Of a stretch of DNA of 64,000 bases, positions 48,236-61,800 are shown piece after piece. Position numbers and translations under genes: made by a program. The notes under the pieces are model-generated. The model searched no databases. It was given only the letters and a program-made list of their open reading frames with translations, and was not told the origin of the DNA. The stretch is taken from contig OX387198.1 in NCBI GenBank assembly GCA_947561715.1, forward strand, positions 1,302,001 through 1,366,000, written 5' to 3'. This stretch comes from Ascidia mentula. Lineage: Eukaryota > Chordata > Ascidiacea > Phlebobranchia > Ascidiidae. The first letter of the stretch is position 1; every line of letters begins with the position of its first letter.

Positions 48236-51200
48236 CCAACAGTTCCCCAGCAAGTTGACTCGGGCGAATACTGGAGTGGAACCTCATTAAAACAATTCAA
48301 CTTCGCTGATGATGATGAAAATGAAGACAGCATCGAACAAATTCAATTTGTTGGTTCAACAGCAACTCTTGTCAATAAAAGGTAAAATGCAATTGTTTCA
48401 AACTTTGTCTAAGAGAGCTTTTGATGTGATGATACCCAAGATTGAAAAGTTTGCTATTTTGTACTGTATTTGTATTTTTTATTGAATTAGCTGATTGTTT
48501 TTCCATGAATTGCGGAATTGCAAAAAATACTGTTATTTGTCCAATCAAATTCCACCCACCCCCATATACAATATTGGACTTTTAGAAGGCATTTTTTTAT
48601 TAAAACTGATTGTTGCCAAGTTCAGGTATTTTTACATTTTTTCTTTTAATAGAATTTAAGCAAGTGTTTACGGTCATGGTGAAAAGAGTTATGTTGCTGA
48701 GGCAACTCCACCACGAGCCACGTCGGCCAGATTCCATCAGCCATCAATGCCCCAAAAACAACAATTTCAACCTTCATCTGCAACTTTACCTCCTGCCACA
48801 AAAAGTGAATCAGTAAAATCCAACAATGTTCAACAAACCGTGACCATCACAGAAGGTAGGAATTCATGGTTAAAATAACCACAAGCTGGCAGAAAATATT
48901 CAAAAACTTTATTTGACAAAGTTTTGTATCTGGAGAACTGAGCTGCATGTACATAATAATGTTACTGCCAGTAACTATACAGTTTATATTTTATTAAATA
49001 CAAATATCATCATTAACCACAATCTGGGAGGCAGCCCTGGAAAACAGAGCTACATGCATATAATATTGTTATAGTTACTGTCAGTAAATATACAGTTAAT
49101 GTTTTATAAAACATCATCATTCTTCATCAAGCTGTTTCCAACTATGACAAAAAAGCTGTTCCATCCGCAACAAACATGGCTCAGCTTGAAACAGAAATCA
49201 ACTCTCTTCAACGCCAACTTGTACAAGCAAAGCGAGATAGAGCTGCAGCTCCTTCAGTGTCCAACACTTTGTGTCATTTATTGGTGGGTAAAACTGCAAA
49301 GCCTATCCAGCAGTACCAAGTTTAAACCATTATTGTTTGTAATCAGATTGGCAACCCCTATGTACTTGAACTGTACAAGTCGAAAGATGAAAAAACTAAG
49401 CTCTTGGACAGTGCAATTCATCGACATGATGGCAATGCAATTGTTGCAGTAACTCTTTTTATGCGAGACACACTTAAACGAGGTAAGCTTTAGATTAATT
49501 ATGTCTGGAAATGTTTAACTTCGTGTATTTATCTACCAATAAGGGAAACCGATTCTGATACAAAAATGAACACTAAACATTACTTAAAATAATAAACATC
49601 TTACAATTGAAGGCCACTTACATTTAGTTTTAACATCATTACACATACCATGGTGACGATTATACATGGTGGCTATCTTGAATATATGGTATATACATAT
49701 TGGATATATTAATCAAAGAACGATACAGATTTTGAGGGCACTAAACTTCACTTAATATAATACAAGGCAACTTATATAATGCTTTTAATAGCAAATATTG
49801 CATTGACAATTACATGGTTGCTGACAAAAAAATATGTTACATGTTTGTAGATATATTTAGCAAAGAACTGATGAGTCGTCCAGTGGCAGTGGATCATTAT
49901 TGTGCTTATCTGCGAGAAGCTGGTGAAGTTGATGAACTACACGAAACATTAAGTGCCCTTGGTCGAACTGAAGAAGCTGCAATGTTGAAATATAAACAAT
50001 GTCTTGCATCGACCGCCACAACCACTCCTGAAATTAGATCATCAGGGTTGAAAGACTGCATAAAGTGAGTTCCTTGTGAACAGAAAGTTTCAACAAATGT
50101 GTCCATAACATCACCCAGACATTGGCAAACTCTTACCCAAAGATGGAATCTGACCAACTCGTTCTTTCAAATATATTACCAGGGGTTTGTATAAATGAGT
50201 GTTGCTCTTGAATGCTGTTCAGATTGCAGTAAAATTGTGTCATTTTAGTGCAAATGTTTTTGCTTTTCAGTGACAAAATAGGTTAGTTTAAAAACTATAG
50301 TGCAAACACTCTATGTTCACTTTATAGCCATTGGCTGGTCCAGTTTGTAATAATTTTTAGTTGATGATTTTGCCAACTGCTGTATTTTAACTAAGTGAAA
50401 TAATGTATCAATTTTTCATTGGGTTTCAAAACTTATGTTTAACCCACAGTTATCATGTGAAAGCTACAAACAAACTTCTTTTTTCAGATATTATTTTGAT
50501 GCTGACATTCGCCTTGCGAATGAAACCAGTGCAATATTTGAACAAATCGCGATGATGGAACGACAATCGGCTGTGGAGGATGCTGACAGCGCTGCTGAGA
50601 AAACTGGTCAAGTCATGGTGTTTAAAAGTCACCCTCGTAAAGAAGCAATTATCCACAAACCAGTGGTGGACACTTTGTTTTATTGTTGTTATTATCATTG
50701 GGGAGAGGCAGAGGTAAATGTAAAAAATAACATGAAAAATGCTTAAATATGTTTTACCTGATTTCTTTGTATGTTTAGCTTATTGTTATCTGTTGTTTGT
50801 TTGTTTGTATATATATGGTTTTGCACAAAAATCCAACATTGTTTTTCAGGGTCTTTTAAGTAGTCCCACTTCAATTCGCAATCAACATAAAATCAGTGAA
50901 AGGCAGTTTATGTTTACGACAATTGCAGCTTTGTGCAGAATGAGAAGGCAAAGTATTTCTGTTACACACACTTTTGAAATGTTTGTTTAAACTAATTACA
51001 ATTTTGCAGATGGCGTGATATAGAAACTTTGTTGACAGTTCCACGTTCATTGTTTCGGAGTGCAAGACTGCAAGCTGTTATTGGTTTTGATCGAGTGGTC
51101 GACGTTCTGAGTAAAAATCATGCTCCAGATGATGTCTGTTGTGTTTTTTACATTGTATTTTGCAACCTGTTCATATTCTTCCATGTTTTGTTTAAAGGCT

Positions 51201-51882
51201 CTTGCAAAATATTGCGCTGAAATTGAAACATCCGATAAAAGATTGGAAATGGCGATGAAACTGAAATGCCACAAAGTTGTAATTGATGTAAGGCTTTATC
51301 AGCTAACATGTCGTTTCAGTGTCACTGCATTGAGCCTTAGCTGCTTGTGACGGACTGTAACCATTCATCTAAAAATAATTACATATTATGTATTTTTACA
51401 ACTGTCACACTACAGTGGATTTGAATTGAGGTAAATTATAAAGTTGAGTTTTTTGTACAGACTCTTGTTTATCAACGTGATCGACAGCAGTTGATGTTGT
51501 ATCTTGATAAAATCCCACAAGCTAACCAACATATGAGGCAGTATTTGTCAAATCAGTTAAGATCACAGGTGAGTTGCTATAACATAGGGTTGCCAGGCAA
51601 CCAGATGTCCTGAGTTTCGTTGTTAAAATTTGTGATTGTGGAAAATGACAAAAAGTGTCCAAATGTCCAGTATTTAAAGAGAAGACCCATAATAGCCTGT
51701 TAATTAACGTAAGGTTATCAATTTTGAATCAATACCATGCTGCTGTCAAATAAGTTTCAATTGACAACAAAATATGGTAACCCTACACTAATCCACAAAC
51801 AACACCAGCCAAGTTTTTGTTAAATATTTTTATTACTGTGAAGTATTTTACTGTTTTTCAGGAAATCAAATGGAAAAACTAA
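48236..51882 (+). CDS. VIPAS39: VIPAS39 (SPE-39/VIPAR) copy C
   Basis: Exons 48236-48381, about 48661-48855, 49132-49283, 49347-49482, 49851-50064, 50488-50713, 50850-50947, 51010-51133, 51198-51287, 51461-51568 and 51862-51882 encode a protein colinear with VIPAS39. In order these give EYWSGTS with an acidic run, a coiled coil (LETEINSLQRQLVQAKRDRA), HRHDGNAIVAVTLFMRDTL, a helical region with SKELMSRPVAVDHYCAYL, HPRKEAIIHKPVVDTLFYCC, AVIGFDRVVDVLSKNHAP, MKLKCHKVVID and C-terminal EIKWKN. The protein partners VPS33B in endolysosomal trafficking. The intron 50948-51009 uses GC-AG borders. The junction between the first two listed exons does not keep frame as placed, so a small exon may be missed there. 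This is the only complete, uninterrupted copy in the window. Confidence 0.8.
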
Positions 51883-52862
51883 TATTGTTACAAAGATATC
51901 TGTAATCTGTCGGTTTCATCCACATCCAGTTGACTTTAAACAGCATTTTGAACTGTTACTCTATGACATTATGTGTGCAATGCTTTACATTATGTGATCT
52001 ACAATATTACTAAATCTTGCTTTGACAACAAAATATCTGAATGTATATCGTGGTTATGTGTGTAACTTACCTGCAATGCAAATTTACCCTAAATGTGTCA
52101 AAACCATTTGTCCATGTATAAAACACTTGGAAACAAGTGGGAAGCCACAGGTTAGGAAGTTTTGTTTGTGCTCCATGCTTAAAACTATCTCCTACTTAAC
52201 ATCTACAAACCCCTCAACTACAAAGTCATGAAGAAGCAAACGTCATCACAACTATATCTTTTTTGTCACCTAAAATATTAATTGTAGTCTAAAATAGCAC
52301 CACAAGTTTCTTTGCACATTAAAGCTGGTGTTTATCTGCAAGAATCTGAATTTTGTTTGTGTCAAAACTGCTGAAACTTTTAAAACTAAACAGTGCCTTG
52401 TGTCAAGATTTTTAGAGCCTATCCAGCAGATCTTACAACATTGGTAATAAATTTTAACCTAAAAATACCACATATAGTTAATGTTTTTAATACTTTTCCA
52501 TCAAACCTGTCAGATCTGATTTGGAGCAATCTGCTTTCTGTACAACTTTTGATATAAATGGCTTCAAAATCACTTTTTTGTCCTCAACAACCTTGTTCTT
52601 CACCATAAAACTTGTCTAAAATCTACTTTTATTGCATTCACAATTAAATATTGACATGGTGAAAAACAACAACCAATATTATTTACAAACACAACATTTT
52701 TCTACAATACTTAAGGTTTTAATTTCAATCCAATACATTTTGCATCAAAAGTTTCCACAGTACATTTTATGGAAAATATTTACACAAAATTATTACTGCT
52801 GTTTCATGCTTATTGACCAATCCAGAAACTACAATTGTTATGCAGTTGTGATGTCATAATGC
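51883..52862. other. Tail-to-tail spacer between VIPAS39-C and gene 4
   Basis: Close match to 1205-2205. It presumably contains both 3' UTRs. No gene recognised. Confidence 0.5.
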
Positions 52863-55800
52863 CTATTGTTGTAACTTTTCTGTAACTGTTTGCAAATTTT
52901 TTTCACTATTTTCAATCCTCTCCTTCCTTTCCTCTTCAGTTATGTCTGTTGCCATTCTGTAAGCTTGGATTGCTTTTTTAAACAAATCCACGCTTTCTTT
53001 CAGTCGATTTGTTTCCTCGCAAACAAAACCAAGGTTGTTTAACAAATGTCCGAACACTTCATGCTTTGCTGAGTTTTCACCAAACTGTTTCCTCATCATT
53101 TCAAGTCCAAGTTTAATTGTTGATTCCCTCGACGAATAATCTCCGATTGAACTTTGACTCCATCCAATGTTGTTCAAACACCAAACTCCATTTAGACATT
53201 TTATTCCTTCTTCCACGTTTTCAATATTTTGTATTTTGAGTCTCATCGTTTCCATCAGTGGGATCACGTGATCACGAATTATTCGTTTGTTTTCAAGTTT
53301 TTGAACAAAATCCGATGTTTTCATCAAATCTTCGCATGTCAGACTCAAACCCCAAACACAATCCTCCACACCATCCACCCCTCTCACGTCATCGTGATGC
53401 CTTGAATAAAATTCACCTCCAAGTTCGTAAAATAAAATCGATTCCAAACATTTTCCCTCTTCTCTCATTTTATCTCCAGTTGTTTTCAAATCTTCTGCAG
53501 TTGCCCCAAGACCTTCAAGTGACCTTGAAAGTTGATTTCTTGTTTCATTTGCTTCAGAATATTTTTCGTTTTTCAACAAATTCACGTAAATTTTTATCAG
53601 GGAATTTGGGTCGATGTTTTTATCTGAAATAAAATATAAATTGATTTTTGATTTAAATAAACCCGACATCTTGCTTATCCGTACCCTGACGTTCATTTCA
53701 AAGTGTAAATTCTTGCGGAAAATGTGTTGGTGGCGCTAAAGAGCATCAACAGATAATTTTTTATAAATGGGGATTTTTTAGTCTTTGGTTTTGCAAAAAA
53801 AAACAGAAAAAAATTATTCATTTTATTTGTGAAATTTGTTACTCCAAAATGAAACAAAAATATGTCACTGCACAGAAAACTAATTTGTGTCGCCGAATTA
53901 AACATGACAATTTGTTTTACTGATGCCTGTACTTTTAACGTTTCAACTGACCAAAGAGACGCTGGTCGACAAAACTTCAAACGCACGTAACTCTGCCGTC
54001 GCTTCTGGGATTTCGAAACGACCAAACAATTATTATGACCGTACAAAAAAAATCAATATTTTACTTGTAACTTTAGCAGAGTGTACGCTGGGAAAACAAT
54101 TCTTCTACTATTGCAAAGCTTACACAAATATCTTTACGAGTAACGGCAGAGTTATGTGCGTTTAAAGTTTTGTCGACTAGCGTCTCTTTGGTTGCAACTG
54201 ATGCCTTTTTAAAACAGTGGTTATAAAATTGAAATTTTTCACCAAGTGAATCAGAATGACTAAATTACCACCCAGTTCTCATTACCTTTAAGTACAAAAA
54301 ATTAATCAACATAACCACCAGAGGGATGTTAGTTGACAAAAAAAAATCGCCAGATGACAAAAGTTTGAACGCGGGTTACTCGGCCGCCTTACGAGGTAGC
54401 GACCTCCTTTTTCCACACAAAAATAGATCACAGGCTGAACTTTGCAACAAAAGAAAAATTTAAAAAAAATACATTCATATTCGGTTATGAAATGTTTGCG
54501 ATGTCATAACCATAAGTAAACATCGATTCCCGCTGAAATCCTTACGGGCAGATATTCTTTGGCGTCCATACTATCTAAAAATATTAAACTTGTTCGCGAG
54601 AAAAAACGCGCGCCTTCTCAAATTTGAAGAATATTAACCATACCCCCATATTTCCAAATTCGTTCAAATATTTTTTCGGATTTAATGAAGTTTTGATGGG
54701 ATTTTACGTTTTGGAGTTGTTTACCCCAAAGGAATGTTACTTATCAGTTGTTTTCGCAACATTATTTTTACGCTGGACCCTATTAGGCGGGGGGTATCTG
54801 ATAAGTCGGCGAGCCGAATGATCGGAATCAGCCAGGCTCAAGATCGGGCGGCGTGTCTTCTGATCGGCATAAATTGACGAAGCATACATTTTTACAAAAC
54901 AAGCTGTGGGGAAGTCGATCATTGAAAACTGGTTGAATGTTTGTACCCAGCCAAAGGTAAGAACTCTTTTTCGAGCATTGTTTATTGTTAATATATGTAA
55001 ATTTAATTTCGTTTACTTTATTTTGCAGCCTACAAGAGTGGAGAAGTATGGGGTTGGAGTATCTGGGAAGCAGACAATGTGGCGGGTTCCCGTCAAAAGC
55101 AGCCGGAAACGGTTGCTGTATATTTCCGACAGCAATGCTCGGAAATACGTTTCGCCTTATGAGGTAAAACATCTAATTATTTTTCTTTTGATTTTGCAGC
55201 TTTAAGCATGCCTGGTGGTACCATCTGGCATGCAATACAGGAACTTTCTACCGCTTCTGCTGACACACGCGAAAAGGACTGTCCAATCTCGGAAGGTGGT
55301 GGTTAAGGCTATCCAGGATTTCCCCGAATTAAATGCGGGAACAAAGATGAAGCCGAGCCCACTATCGGCGAGTACAAATGTTTTTACCAACAAAACTATT
55401 CAATTAACAACAATATTTTTAACTAGAAATTCATTAAACGGACGGAACCGGTGAAATCAAACCAACATTTCTTGATGTTGTTCTGGAAAGGGCGCTCAAA
55501 TATGGGGAGGAGGAGGAGTACTGGATTCCAACCAACAAGACCTGCGGTCGTCCACCAAACTGCGCACAAGACCACAACGGAAAGTAACGGAAGCATCAGA
55601 GTCCGGATGGAAGGTTGTAACAAGAAGAGGAGGAGGGGTCGGGGTACACGAGCAGCGAGGAGTTCCAGACCAGCCCAACACCCGAGGACACCGAGATGAC
55701 CATCACCCCGCTGAAGAAGTCCACGAAGAAGAAGAAGATTCCCAGCGCCAAGAAGACCGGCTCGCCATCGCCGTTGATGAAGTGCGCACGAAGGGCAATT

Positions 55801-58800
55801 ACAGCCTCCAAAAACACCGACTCCACATCCAAGAAGTCTAGCGAGAGATCAAGGAGGGAAAGCACCCAAAGGTCGTGTCGCCATCGAGAGAGTACGAGAG
55901 TTTCGAAGGAGAAACCCCGCTCCACTTTCGAAGTGCGCAAAAGGACAAGCTCGAGGTAACCTAACAGTAGACATGTTTGTGTCAGCATTATCCACGTACA
56001 CTTCATTTGACCCTCGCACGCCCTCTTCATGGCATGTATTGATAAAGCATTTTTTTGCCGAAGACATGTCTAAAAAAACGGGATAACAAAGTTTGAAATC
56101 TAAAATACTTCTGGGCAAAACATGAAGGACAAATAAAATGTTGTCTCGATTTGTTCGGCGACTGTAATGTTGATGGTAAAATCGAAAACAATATTAATGG
56201 TGAAGTAATAACTGACGAAATCTTTGAACATCAATCCAATGTTGAGCGTAGTCTTGTCGACATAAACCCCCCCTGTGTAAGCGACGAGGGTGAAGTAGGT
56301 GAAGATAACGTGGATAATGCTGATGTTTGTGTTGCGAATCGCGAGTTTCACGCGGGCAAAGTTTTGTTAACTGGGAATTTTTTCTGTTACCTTTCACGGG
56401 GAGCGCAAAACGTTGGAAAATATGGGGGGTATGGTTAATATTCTTCAAATTTGAGAAGGCGCGCGTTTTTTCTCGCGAACAAGTTTAATATTTTTTAGAT
56501 AGTATGGACGCCAAAGAATATCTGCCCTTTAAGGATTTCAGCGGGAATCGATGTTTACTTATGGTTATGACATAGCAAACATTTCATATTCATATTTGAA
56601 TATTAATGTAATTTTTTTTTAAAGTTCAGCCTGTGATCTATTTTTGAGTGGAAAAATCAAGCTGCTACCGCGTAAGGAGGCCGAGTAACCCGCGTTCAAA
56701 CTTTTGTCAACTGGATTTTTTTGTCAACTAACATCACTCTGGTGCATGGCCCTATGTTGCTCACCTACAGATTAGAAACCAGGATTGTTTGTTCAATTAT
56801 TTTTGATGTTGGATTAAAACCTTGCTATACAATAAACTATTCCCACTGTTTTGCAAAGGTTTTAAAAAACATTTAAAGTTATTTTCCGAATCATGGACAC
56901 ATGCGTTATATATGAATATTACTGAAGTCAGCAATAAACTTTCCGAATATAAAAGTTTAGCTTAGTAAATAACCCAGATCACATTAAGTTACCTGTTTGT
57001 TGCATTGTTTCCTGCATTGCATTTTCTTCATTTTCTGTTTCTCCACTTGGTGGACGACTGTATGTTTCGTCATGAGAAGTAGTTGGACGCTCCTCAGTGC
57101 TTTGAATTTGTTCTGCAATAAAATAAAATGTATCAGGTGACATTAAAAATGATTTGCAACACACATTTTCTGAAATTCTTAATGGTTACATTCAAATCAA
57201 CAAGGGTGTTTATGCCTTGGTTGTACTTGGCACCAGTGCACTTAATTGTGTTTGTGTAAGTGTGTAGAAACAACACTCTATAAATGCAAGTTATAACAAA
57301 GGTCTATACTGGTTAATTGGACTTCTTTGATTGTTGCTCTCTGTATCTCAGCTTGAACAACGTCACCAGATGTACTCAGAATAACTTTCCTTTTTTTGTC
57401 TAAAAAACAAAATTTTGGCAACAATTTTAACAATAAGTAATGACACACAAAATTTTCACAACTAATGAAGAATCTTTTATATTTGAAAATAAAAACAGCA
57501 AGGCATGGACAAGAGTTGAAAAAGTAGAGTTTACCTATACAGGCATGTTTTAATCAAGGGGCAGCCTATGCTAATGAATCTTGTTGAGTTTACTACAAAT
57601 TGTGCTTCAATGTTTGTAAAATTATTCGGGATAAGACACCTATTTTAAGAAATTTGTATTCCAACTAACTCTGCCATTTTTTCTGCTCTGATATGTGTAT
57701 TATTTATGCTTCCTAAGAGGGGGAATGCCCTTTCTCTGATGGACTTAATAAGTAAAAAGTGCCAAGGTGGTGAATGGTGTTACAGAGCTGGGTGGAAATA
57801 TCACAACAATGTTTTACTGCAGGATTCTGACCAACTGAATTTGATTGTGTGTTGCCAATACTTGCAAGTTCCATCAAGATTTTAGGAAATTAACATTTGG
57901 ACCACCAAGTATTTCAATCTATATTAATGCATTAGCATGGGGCTTTTTTTAATACTACAAGATGTATAACAGAGCAACCTAAAAGTTGAAAACTGAAAAT
58001 AGGCTTTGACCACCAGGTATCATAATGAATTATGAATCTGACGCTTTTCTGGTGGAGAACAACAAATATACACCTTTTGTTTAAAAAAGATTGTATTTTC
58101 TGACGTTTCGCCTGTACGTACGACTAGGCTTCTTCAGAGAATAAAACAAACACAGTAGCGAAGCGAACCCACATCAGGGCAAAGAAATTGAGCGACGAAA
58201 AAACAAAAGGGCGTAACAGCTAAAACACAGCGGGACATAATTCAATGGACAACATCGATCATGGGTCAAACGGCCATACATGGGAAGCAAAGTCACGAAT
58301 TGTTACGGGCGAAATTGCGGAACACGGGCGAAAGTACTTTTCCATCGTTCCGATTTAAAACATTCGGTAGTGAATTAATATAATAATTTTCCACAACCAA
58401 CCGTTTTGCCAAAATTGTTTCTTGTTTTAATACTTTTGCTTCCTTCCCATTGATGCGGTGGTCGGTGTCAAGCATGTGGGCACATAGGGCAGATTTATTG
58501 GGTTCCATATTGCGTATGGCTGCCTTGTGTTCTTTAATACGGGACGTTAAATTGCGCTTAGTCTGGCCAATATACACAGTGTTACAATCAAGACAAGGGA
58601 TAGAGTAAACTACACCGGTCATTTGAAGCATGGTTTCATGGCAACTTTTACGCCAGTGGCGTTGAGTATTTTTGATATCCGCTCAGAAACTCCCTGTACA
58701 TGGTATGGAAGTGAATGCTGTGTATGTTTGTGTGGGTTTGTTGTGTGTGGGGGGTGTGAGATTTAGGTTAGTGGGAAATTTGTTTAGTTTTAGAACGTTC

Positions 58801-61800
58801 CGAATGTGTTACCATATGTACAGGGAGTTTCTGAGCGGATATCAAGAATACTCAACGCCACTGGCGTAAAAGTTGCCATGAAACCGGCATGCACTTTAGA
58901 AAACATGTTTCCCAAACCTAAAGACCGTATTCCCATGCTTCAAATGACCGGTGTAGTTTACTCTATCCCTTGTCTTGATTGTAACACTGTTTATATTGGC
59001 CAGACTAAGCGCAATTTAACGTCCCGTATTAAAGAACACAAGGCAGCCATACGCAATGTGGAACCCAATAAATCTGCCCTATGTGCCCACATGCTTGACA
59101 CCGACCACAGTATCTATTGGAAGGAAGCAAAAGTATTAAAACAAGAAACAATTTTGGCAAAACGGTTGGTTGTGGAAAATTATTATATTAATTCGCTACC
59201 GAATGTTTTAAATCGGAACGATGGAAAAGTACTTTCGCCCGTGTTCCGCAATTTCGCCCGTAACAATTCGTGACTTTGCTTCCCATGTTTGGCCGTTTGA
59301 CCCATGATCGAAGTTGTCCATTGAATTATGTCCCGCTGTGTTTTCGCTGTTACGCCCTTTTGTTTTTTCGTCGCTCAATTTCTTTGCCCTGTGGGTTCGC
59401 TTCGCTACTGTGTTTGTTTTATTCTCTGAAGAAGCCTAGTCGTACGTACAGGCGAAACGTCAGAAAATACAATCTTTTTTAAACAAAAGGTGTATATTTG
59501 TTGTTCTCCACCAGAAAAGCGTCAGATTCAAAATTCAACCTAAAAGTTGATACTTACAAGTATTTTTGCCATCAGAGCCATCTTGTAGTAATAACTAATG
59601 TTTGATTGTACAAATAGACAGCCAAAAGGTAAAAAGCAAATTAGTACAATACAACTATATACGTACATTGTCGACGGCTAACATTCATAAACAAGTAATG
59701 TGGGTAATTTATATAATTATGGTACCTGGGTATTTGGTGGCATCTTTTTTTCGAAGCCAAGGAAATACTTTGTCCAAGAAGCCTGACTTGGACCTTGCTG
59801 AACCTACACAAGTGCAGTTATTAAACCAATAATTTGGATAATTTTGTTTGTATAAACATTTGAAAATAGTGGTTAAGCAATAATGAAAAGGTAGAATTGG
59901 CTTGAGGCATGTTTTAATCCAAGGGCCAGCCTATGCTATTGAATCTTCATTAAGTTTACCACAAATTGTGCTTCAATGTTTTTATGAAAACATTGGAGAT
60001 AAGACTCTGATGACACATAATCGAAATTAACAAATTGGTATTTTTATGCATGTCATTTTCTTCTGCTCGGACATGTGTATTGATCATGCTCACATTCAAT
60101 TGTGCTAAAAAAGTGAGTGCGCACCCCTGGGTAACCTTTCAGCCCCTTCTACCAATAAACACCCACATGCTTATGGCACTTATGACTAAAGCATATCAAT
60201 ATTATATTGCAGAAGTTCACAGATCATTCTATGTCAAATCATCCTAATGCCTAAACCTTTACTGATGAAGCATGAAATGTGTTAGTATACCAGTATGTGT
60301 AAGAAAAATAGGAGCTTGGCTTATAAGCTCTGGTGTGTTTTGAAATTTTGGTGCCAAATTGTTTGTCATGTTTAAAAACACGAGTTTAGCAAGTAACACG
60401 TAGTTACTATATTACAAACTAGTACAGTAATACATGTATAATATAACTTGTACCAGTATGTGTGATTCGTACATGTTGTGGTGATGAGCTGTCTGACAGT
60501 GATAAGGATGACAAAACTTCCTCTGGTCTTCTTCTGCTTTCTATGTTAGAAACAAAATGTTTTGGCACTTGTTAGTTCAAACTGTCATGAAATTTGCTGT
60601 CACAGCTTGGACAGAAAGACAAACCAACACATAATCTGTAAATAACTCTGACTTCCTCTGGTATTAACAAAAACAATAACTTTGTAATAACTTACAACCT
60701 TATATTTACAATAACGCAAAATTACAAAAGCACGTCGTTTTAAAGTTGTTAGATAACAAACAAAAATACACAGTGATGTGCTTGTGATGCAAACATGACC
60801 GACATCAAGTTACCTGTTTGTTGCATTGTTTCCTGCGTTGCACTTTCTGTTTCTCCACTTGGTGGACGACTGTATGTTTCCTCATGAGAAGTAGTTGGAC
60901 GCTCCTCAAAATGTTGAATTTGCTCTGCAAAAAAATAAAATGCATCAGGTGACATCAAAAATGATTAAAACTCGTCATAAATATAATTATCCAGCTATAT
61001 TTTTTCAATATTACCTGCTTCACGCTCAGATACCACTTGACCTTGGGTGGATACAGAAGTTGTTTGAGTAGGAGTAACATCAAGTGCTTGGGATCGGTTT
61101 CCTGCATCAGAGTTTGGATTGGAGTCTGTAATCAAAATAGTTGAAAGATTGAAAGATTTTACACTTTGCAGTATCTGGCCTATATCTTTACTACATTGCT
61201 TCTGTAACAATAATAATGGTCCTTAGCTAGGGGTCCACAGGCCCCTGGGGGTTAGTGAAGTGTTGTCCGATGTCTGCAGCAACCTCTAAATACTGACGCC
61301 AAATGTTTGTTACTTTGCAACAATTTTGAAAATATGTTGATGCATTGTGCAACAAATCCTCAAAACAATACTATAGAAGCATGTTTACAACCTATCACAA
61401 ACAAAAAGCACATGGTGATGTGCAACTTAGGTTTTATCTCAGAAGATGCAAAATTGTCACCATTCTAAGTGTTCGACACGCGACGCCACTGTTCGCGTGA
61501 ATAAATGATGAGTTACCGATATACAGTACTATGAACAGACCAACGCTATTTTTATCTGCATATGTCCATAAATTGAATTACTATAATAACTCAATTAAGC
61601 CTAACATATCGGTCACGATAATCTTGCAACATTCACATCGATCTTACTAGTTTTCTTTTTTAGAAGATTGGACGATTTTCCTATTCACATGTAGTTGCCA
61701 ATTTTTTTTGCCGTACATGCTGGTGGCAAAAGTGGTTGGAAGATGTTTGTGCCAATATAAGTCGTTTAATTTCAAACGGCAAACAATTATTTGGAGAGAA

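Larger units (their letters stand above)
57990..59535. mobile_element. Inverted dimer of 5'-truncated Penelope-like elements
   Basis: Two copies of the 3' part of a Penelope-like retroelement face away from a spacer at about 58707-58811. Arms of about 0.7 kb (57990-58706 and 58812-59535) are inverted repeats that include the 3' UTR and the block ACGTTTCGCC or its complement. The whole is flanked by an exact 15-bp duplication CAACCTAAAAGTTGA at 57975-57989 and 59536-59550, and the other kinase genes have this site once. The reverse transcriptase domain is absent. The insertion is in the K-A3 intron of gene 4 and starts 22 bp from the K donor. Confidence 0.85.
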
